A stretch of 8,596 nt of DNA, taken from the NCBI GenBank assembly GCA_964575225.1, contig CAZNQW010000169.1:1-8596 (forward strand). The letters are read 5' to 3'. This DNA comes from CAZNQW01 sp964575225 (GTDB lineage Bacteria; Chloroflexota; Anaerolineae; JAAYZQ01). Positions 5,708 to 8,596 of this stretch are shown one piece after another. The notes beneath the pieces are model-generated. The model saw only the letters and a list, made by a program, of their open reading frames with translations. It ran no database searches and was not told where the DNA came from. Position numbers and translations under genes: made by a program. Position 1 is the first letter of the stretch, and every line of letters begins with the position of its first letter.

Positions 5708-6130
5708 ATGACAGGATTGCTCAAGCGTTTGTTTGGCCAGAAGGAAGAGGAGATGGAGCCGACGCCGTCGGCGACGGAAAGCGACGAGGCAGGGCCCGTG
5801 TCCGACGCCGAACCGATTCACGTGACCGACGCCACCTTTGAGGAGACGGTGCTGGAAGCATCGTTGCCGGTGTTGGTCGACTTTTGGGCCCCCTGGTGCG
5901 GTCCGTGTCGCATGATCGCGCCGATCGTGGAGGAATTGGCCAGGGCCTACGATGGGCGGGCCGTGATCGCCAAAATGAACACCGATGAGCAGGGCGAGGC
6001 GGCGGCCAAACTGGGCATCATGGGCATTCCCACCTTGATTTTGTTCAAGGGGGGGCAGGAGGTGGATCGGATCGTCGGCTATGCGCCGCGCCACGCCATC
6101 GAAGAAAAACTCGACGCGGTCCTGGGTTAG
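5708..6130 (+). CDS. trxA: Thioredoxin with N-terminal extension
   Basis: 140 residues from ATG 5708, with AGAGGAG 7 bases upstream. Residues about 36-140 are a complete thioredoxin fold: VLVDFWAPWCGPCRMIAP (55-72) with the standard WCGPC site at 63-67, and the cis-proline GIPT at 106-109 (P108). It is a general cytosolic dithiol reductant. Residues 1-35 (a basic start, then an acidic low-complexity stretch EEEMEPTPSATESDEAGP) are an extra arm not found in ordinary 105-residue thioredoxins; no signal peptide or membrane helix is seen. First gene of the operon; the next gene begins 2 bases after its stop, so it may supply electrons to the membrane selenoprotein encoded there. Confidence 0.93.
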   Translation: MTGLLKRLFGQKEEEMEPTPSATESDEAGPVSDAEPIHVTDATFEETVLEASLPVLVDFWAPWCGPCRMIAPIVEELARAYDGRAVIAKMNTDEQGEAAAKLGIMGIPTLILFKGGQEVDRIVGYAPRHAIEEKLDAVLG

Positions 6131-6132
6131 GG

Positions 6133-6567
6133 ATGATGGCACGGCTGACAGACGGGCTAGTCCGCACCTGGCGGGAGAACTGGTTGCTGCTGCTGATTTT
6201 GGCGGCCATTTTCGCCGGGTTCCTGTTCTTTCGGACATCGGCCAGTGCGGTCGAGAGCGTAGAAGCCGTCGATGCCATCCTGACAGGCGGGCAACCGACG
6301 TTGGTTGAGTTCTATTCCAACACCTGAACGTCGTGCCTTTTGGCCAAGCCTGTCGTTGACAGGCTCGAGCGCGAATTGGAGGGCCAAGCCCAGGTGTTAA
6401 AGCTCAATGTGGTGAGCGCTGTGGGGCGGCAACTGGCCTCTCGCTATGGAGTGCGCGGGGTTCCTACTTTTTTTCTGTTCGATGGCGCAGGGCAGATGGT
6501 TCACTATCAGGTGGGCCGACTGGACACGAATCGGATCCACGCCGAGATCGAGATATTGGGGAGGTGA
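6133..6567 (+). CDS. Membrane-anchored thioredoxin-like selenoprotein (UxxC), TGA at 6325-6327 read as Sec
   Basis: Read through the TGA this is 144 residues. Residues 1-16 are basic, 17-33 (WLLLLILAAIFAGFLFF) form one membrane helix, and 53-144 are a thioredoxin fold that should face outside by the positive-inside rule. The active site reads VEFYSNT-U-T-S-C-LLAKP: Sec65 at the first Cys position, Cys68, the Pro five residues later (P73) and the cis-proline GVPTF (P111) all fit. The same frame is open on both sides of the TGA, with no frameshift, and the C-terminal half is fully conserved-looking, which argues against a decayed gene. A SECIS-like hairpin follows at 6347-6365. The start is ATG 6133 (ATG 6136 is equally possible), 2 bases after the thioredoxin stop; its ribosome site is weak. 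Standard annotation would split it into two false ORFs. Alternative: pseudogene or sequencing error at one base. Confidence 0.85.
6347..6365 (+). promoter_or_regulatory. Putative bacterial SECIS hairpin 1
   Basis: Perfect 8-bp stem AGCCTGTC / GACAGGCT with a 3-base loop GTT (GUU in RNA). The loop starts 27 bases after the TGA at 6325-6327. As I recall the bacterial SECIS model, the apical loop should begin within about 16-37 bases of the UGA and have a G in its first two bases; both hold. It lies inside the coding sequence, as bacterial SECIS elements do. Confidence 0.75.
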
Positions 6568-6571
6568 GTGT

Positions 6572-6781
6572 ATGCCGATCTATGAGTATGTGTGCGATGA
6601 TTGTGGAACTCAGTTTGAGAAATTTGTGCGGTCAGTCACGTCGGTGGTTGAGGTCAAGTGCCCCGAGTGCGGCGGTCCGAACGTTCGCAAAGGTTGGTCG
6701 GTCTTTGGGACCAGCGGTGGCAACGGGGGACTGGGCAGCTTTTCGCCTTCGGCCAGTAGCTGCAACACGGGCGGCACCTGA
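6572..6781 (+). CDS. FmdB-type zinc-ribbon protein
   Basis: 69 residues from ATG 6572, with a strong GGAGGTGA 6 bases upstream that overlaps the selenoprotein stop. It opens MPIYEYVCDDCGTQFEKFV, the classic FmdB/CxxC_CXXC_SSSS start, with zinc-ligand pairs CDDC (8-11) and CPEC (31-34), followed by a Gly/Ser-rich tail ending SSCNTGGT. FmdB-like proteins are small metal-binding proteins of unclear function, first noted as a putative regulator near formamidase. In this operon it may be a zinc or thiol handling protein; that is inference from position only. Confidence 0.88.
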   Translation: MPIYEYVCDDCGTQFEKFVRSVTSVVEVKCPECGGPNVRKGWSVFGTSGGNGGLGSFSPSASSCNTGGT

Positions 6782-6835
6782 GGGCTTCCACGCTGAGAGC
6801 CGTGGGCTCTCGCTGGAAACCAGGGAGTGGGAGGC

Positions 6836-7126
6836 ATGTCTGGAGAGACGGGGATGACACTTTCGACGCAGGCTCAGGAAGAGATCGTCGCCCGCATGAA
6901 GCGTATCGAGGGGCAAGCGCGGGGCGTGCAGCGGATGCTGTCGGAGGATCGGGACTGTGTGGAGATCCTCACCCAGCTCGCGTCTTTGCGGTCGGCTGCC
7001 TACAGCGCCAGCATCGCCTTGACCCGGCACTATGCCCTTCAGTGCTTCCAGGGCGCCGATGAGCCGGGCGCGTCTGAAGAGGTAATGAAGAACCTCGTCG
7101 AGGTCCTGTTGAGGACCCCTCACTAG
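6836..7126 (+). CDS. CsoR/RcnR/CstR-family transcriptional repressor
   Basis: 96 residues from ATG 6836 (GGGAG 8 bases upstream); ATG 6854, preceded by GGAGAG, is an equal alternative. The all-helical DUF156 fold is clear: MKRIEGQARGVQRML (21-35), DRDCVEILTQLASLRSA (38-54), and a last helix after HYALQCF. Cys41 and Cys70 are 29 apart, matching the first and third ligand positions of CsoR, but the second ligand (His in copper-sensing CsoR, 25 residues after the first Cys) is Tyr66; His65 is one residue off. Cys/Cys without the His is the CstR (persulfide-sensing) pattern, so this is more likely a sulfur or thiol sensor than a Cu(I) sensor. It probably binds the palindrome at 5457-5475, autoregulating its operon and the opposite one. 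Confidence 0.9.
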   Translation: MSGETGMTLSTQAQEEIVARMKRIEGQARGVQRMLSEDRDCVEILTQLASLRSAAYSASIALTRHYALQCFQGADEPGASEEVMKNLVEVLLRTPH

Positions 7127-7149
7127 GATTCGTTGGAAAGGAAAATTCC

Positions 7150-7317
7150 ATGCCAGATCTGGGTAGCAGTGGCGGAGAGATGGTGGTTGTTGCGATCGTG
7201 CTGGTCAGTTGGATCGTCCTGATGCGGTTTGTGTTGCCGCGCCTGGGGATTTCCACCTGAATGAGCGATTCGTGCCGTGGGGCGTCGCCCCGCGATGAGG
7301 AATCGGAAGAGGACTAG
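7150..7317 (+). CDS. Small membrane selenoprotein candidate, TGA at 7258-7260 read as Sec
   Basis: ATG 7150 has AAAGGA 7 bases upstream and lies 23 bases after the repressor stop. Without readthrough it is 36 residues; with TGA as Sec it is 55 residues ending at TAG 7315-7317. Residues 11-29 (MVVVAIVLVSWIVLMRFVL) form one membrane helix, followed by PRLGIST-U37-MSDSC42-RGASPRDEESEED: a Sec and a Cys four residues apart next to the membrane, then an acidic tail. The frame stays open past the TGA and gains a Cys right where a redox pair would be. A SECIS-like hairpin follows. Operon position after a clearer selenoprotein supports the reading. Alternative: a plain 36-residue membrane peptide. 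A separate ORF starting at ATG 7261 has no ribosome site. Confidence 0.68.
7276..7294 (+). promoter_or_regulatory. Putative bacterial SECIS hairpin 2
   Basis: 8-bp stem CGTGGGGC / GCCCCGCG (one G-U pair) with a 3-base loop GTC (GUC in RNA), starting 23 bases after the TGA at 7258-7260. Same stem length and a GU-starting 3-base loop as hairpin 1 at 6347-6365. It is followed by no T-run, so it is not a terminator; the operon's terminator is a separate hairpin at 7344-7370. Confidence 0.65.
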
Positions 7318-7343
7318 AATACGGTTCGTCCATGTAGGAGAGA

Positions 7344-7370
7344 CGGCGCCCACCGGGGCGCCGTTTTTCT
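7344..7370 (+). terminator. Terminator of the thioredoxin/selenoprotein operon
   Basis: Stem CGGCGCCC / GGGCGCCG (8 bp, extendable by an A-T pair) with loop ACCG, followed by TTTTTCT. It lies 26 bases after the TAG that ends the extended small membrane gene. Confidence 0.92.
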
Positions 7371-7407
7371 TGGGTGCCCGATTGTGCAAAAAACCCTAGG
7401 GAATGAG

Positions 7408-7436
7408 TTGACAGTTCTTGGGTGTCGTGATACAAT
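7408..7436 (+). promoter_or_regulatory. Sigma-70 promoter of the MerR gene
   Basis: TTGACA (7408-7413), 17-base spacer, TACAAT (7431-7436); start expected near 7443. The 17-base spacer is normal, unlike the 19-20 base spacers that MerR activators remodel, so if the regulator acts here it is more likely as a repressor. Confidence 0.85.
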
Positions 7437-7481
7437 GCCGTTCATGCCGGTTTTGGCAGTTTTTTTGCGAGGAGGCAAATC

Positions 7482-7922
7482 GTGATCGATCGAGGCAGGC
7501 CTGTATATACCATTGGAACCGCAGCCGAGTTGCTGGGGGTCCATCCGCGTACGTTGCGGCTTTATGAAGACGGCGGACTCATCCGGCCCGCCCGCAAGAA
7601 CAATCGGCGGTTCTATTCCAGCAACGACTTGCAGTGGATCAACTGCATTCGCTATTTGATTCACGAAAAAGGGCTGAACCAGGAAGGCATGAGGCGCCTC
7701 CTGGCGCTGATCCCCTGCTGGGACATTCAACATTGTACCGAGGAGCAAAAGGCCACCTGTGCCGCCTTTCGCGACCGGAGCACGCCCTGCTGGGATCTGG
7801 CGCGGCGGGACGGCAACGAGGACCAGCATTGCCATGACTGTCGGGTGTATCTTACGGCGGCCCAGTATGTGTTGGACGAGGAGGAGCGCGCCGAAGCCGC
7901 TCGCTACGTTCTAGTGGATTAG
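7482..7922 (+). CDS. MerR-family regulator with cysteine-rich two-CW-like C-terminus
   Basis: 146 residues from GTG 7482, with GAGGAGG 6 bases upstream. Residues 8-76 are a MerR winged helix-turn-helix: VYTIGTAAELLGVHPRTLRLYEDGGLIRPARKNNRRFYSSNDL, close to HspR-type MerR proteins. The C-terminal part is not a usual MerR effector domain: it has C79-W80, C85, C93, C103-W104, C117 and C120 (CW...C...C...CW...CxxC-VY), like the two-CW motif seen in signalling proteins of anaerobes. Six such cysteines suggest a bound metal or iron-sulfur cluster, or redox sensing. Transcribed alone, just after the selenoprotein operon; whether it controls that operon cannot be seen. MerR fold certain, sensor role inferred. 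Confidence 0.9.
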   Translation: MIDRGRPVYTIGTAAELLGVHPRTLRLYEDGGLIRPARKNNRRFYSSNDLQWINCIRYLIHEKGLNQEGMRRLLALIPCWDIQHCTEEQKATCAAFRDRSTPCWDLARRDGNEDQHCHDCRVYLTAAQYVLDEEERAEAARYVLVD

Positions 7923-7949
7923 CGCATCTCTGTTGGATCTGGATCACAG

Positions 7950-7981
7950 AAAACGGCCAGGGGTTACGCCCGGCCGTTTTT
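7950..7981. terminator. Bidirectional terminator between convergent genes
   Basis: Outer stem AAAACGGCC / GGCCGTTTT (9 bp) around AGGGGTTACGCCC, whose GGG/CCC can extend the stem. T-runs follow on both strands, so it can end both the MerR transcript and the minus-strand membrane-protein transcript. Confidence 0.88.
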
Positions 7982-7992
7982 GATTTCCTCTC

Positions 7993-8364
7993 TCAGTCCA
8001 GTTGGTCCTGGGGATTGTCCGCCGATTTTGGGGTGTAGGGCGCCTGGTGGCCGATGTATTGCTGCTGGAAAAAGTAGGCCGTGCGCCGGGTGTTTTCTTC
8101 TATCGCCAAAAAGAGGTAGATGAACTCGCTGCTGGCGTACAGAAACAGAAAAAAGAGAATGGCCAGAATCAGGATGGCCACAAAGACGGCCACTCCGGCC
8201 AACGGATCCCCGACGCCCAATCCCAGGACCCCCGAGTCGCCGGCCACCAAAAAGCTGGCCACCAGGGCCCCAATGGCTGCCAGAATGCCCAAGCCGAGGG
8301 CCAGCCAGGCCATGATCTTGAGGATGGTGGCAATGACGCGCAAGGCCAGAAATCGTCGGTCCAT
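7993..8364 (-). CDS. Two-helix integral membrane protein, unknown function
   Basis: 123 residues from ATG 8364, with GAAGGGAG about 8 bases upstream. A basic start (MDRRFLALR) precedes helix 1 (about 15-40, Ala/Gly/Leu-rich); helix 2 is about 56-80 (VAVFVAILILAILFFLFLYASSEF). After it comes IYLFLAIEENTRRTAYFFQQQY and a polar tail (TPKSADNPQDQLD). The motif ...SEFIYLFLAIEENTRRT recalls DUF4282-like small membrane proteins, but I do not recognise the family with confidence. By the positive-inside rule both ends are cytoplasmic. Single gene with its own promoter and terminator. Confidence 0.82.
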   Translation of the reverse strand: MDRRFLALRVIATILKIMAWLALGLGILAAIGALVASFLVAGDSGVLGLGVGDPLAGVAVFVAILILAILFFLFLYASSEFIYLFLAIEENTRRTAYFFQQQYIGHQAPYTPKSADNPQDQLD

Positions 8365-8411
8365 TCGTGTGCTCCCTTCTTTGCCGGCGTGTGTGTGGTG
8401 GATGTGCTGTT

Positions 8412-8440
8412 ATTATAGCACAAGGCCCCCTGATTGCCAA
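8412..8440 (-). promoter_or_regulatory. Promoter of the two-helix membrane protein gene
   Basis: On the minus strand TTGGCA (8440-8435), 17-base spacer and TATAAT (8417-8412), with an extended TGC just before the -10. Start expected near 8405, about 40 bases before ATG 8364. Confidence 0.85.
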
Positions 8441-8553
8441 CCCTGCGTGAGCGCGGAAGATGGGATATTCTGCCTACAATCACGCTCGGCACGGATCGCA
8501 GTCTAGGACGTTTGACCCTTGAGAGAGAGTGGGTTATGGGTGTGCGTGGTGTA

Positions 8554-8574
8554 GGGCCGGTTTCAAACCGGCCC
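8554..8574. repeat. Perfect 10-bp-arm palindrome
   Basis: GGGCCGGTTT, one central C, then AAACCGGCCC, preceded by GTA. It is cut off from context by the window end. Such GTAGGG-C-rich palindromes are common dispersed intergenic repeats in bacterial genomes; no T-run follows, so a terminator is unlikely. Bases 8441-8553 show no gene or promoter I can support. Confidence 0.7.
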
Positions 8575-8596
8575 AATAGGCATCAACGTAAGCCCA

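Noticed and set aside
5508..5711. Small ORF in the thioredoxin operon leader
   Set aside because: No ribosome site, contains the dispersed repeat, and its composition (PSPPPRVPSRTSGGPRP) is typical of non-coding GC-rich DNA.
4991..6238. 415-codon open frame on the minus strand
   Set aside because: It runs opposite to the thioredoxin and HAD genes in a different frame, covers the promoter/operator region and has low-complexity, Arg/Pro-rich composition typical of GC-rich shadow frames.
6133..6327. A broken thioredoxin (pseudogene) plus a separate downstream ORF from 6340
   Set aside because: The reading frame is the same on both sides of the TGA, all fold residues are intact, the stop replaces exactly the active-site Cys and a SECIS-like hairpin follows. 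The 6340 'start' is a TTG inside the fold with no ribosome site. One gene read through the TGA fits better.
6779..6781. TGA ending the FmdB-type gene as a third selenocysteine codon
   Set aside because: Only four codons follow before another TGA, no Cys is gained, and the length already fits the family.
7344..7370. Hairpin at 7344 as a SECIS for the small membrane gene
   Set aside because: It starts beyond the TAG and carries a clear T-run, so it is a terminator; the hairpin at 7276-7294 is at the right distance.

Overview
High-GC bacterial DNA, probably the end of an assembled contig: bases 23-55 are a near-exact Illumina TruSeq/P5 adapter remnant, so biological sequence begins at about base 56. 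Three-domain S1 protein, small zinc-ribbon protein, soluble P-type-ATPase-like HAD protein and dispersed GTCATGCCCGC-type palindromic repeats would fit a Chloroflexota (Anaerolineae-like) genome, but this is an inference from gene style; no rRNA or tRNA is present to settle it.

Layout. (1) 56-2175, plus strand: 3' part of an APH-fold phosphotransferase, an APS-kinase-like protein, a class I methyltransferase and a YkoF-like thiamine-binding protein; gene junctions overlap by 1 and 4 bases except where a palindromic repeat lies before the methyltransferase. (2) 2217-2471, minus: small helix-turn-helix protein with an extended -10 promoter. (3) 2472-3081: long non-coding stretch with repeats, ending in a consensus promoter inside an 11-bp inverted repeat. 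(4) 3082-4035, plus: three-S1-domain RNA-binding protein, then a strong terminator. (5) 4115-5396, minus operon: HAD protein, a 53-residue coiled-coil protein, and a METTL7-like (thiol-methyltransferase-like) methyltransferase. (6) 5418-5514: two consensus promoters facing each other around one CsoR/CstR-type operator. (7) 5708-7317, plus operon: thioredoxin, membrane-anchored thioredoxin-like protein with in-frame TGA, FmdB-type zinc ribbon, CsoR/CstR-family repressor, and a small membrane protein with a second in-frame TGA; terminator. (8) 7482-7922: MerR regulator with a cysteine-rich C-terminus. (9) 7993-8364, minus: two-helix membrane protein. (10) a 10-bp-arm palindrome at the right edge.

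The most interesting point is region 5-7. The TGA at 6325-6327 falls exactly where the first cysteine of a thioredoxin CxxC motif should be (giving U-T-S-C), the reading frame continues with a complete thioredoxin fold, and 27 bases downstream is the loop of an 8-bp hairpin whose loop begins with GU, as expected of a bacterial SECIS. The small membrane gene at the end of the same operon repeats the pattern: in-frame TGA, downstream Cys, and an 8-bp hairpin with a GUC loop. I read these as two selenoproteins. The operon also encodes a CsoR-family sensor that has both cysteines of the family but a Tyr where copper sensors have His, which points to a CstR-like persulfide/thiol sensor. A CsoR/CstR-type operator sits symmetrically between two face-to-face promoters so that one repressor could control both the selenoprotein operon and the opposite HAD/coiled-coil/thiol-methyltransferase-like operon. 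Together this looks like a sulfur (or selenium/metal) stress regulon that uses selenium-based redox proteins. Selenocysteine machinery (selA, selB, selC, selD) is not in the window and must be elsewhere for this reading to hold.
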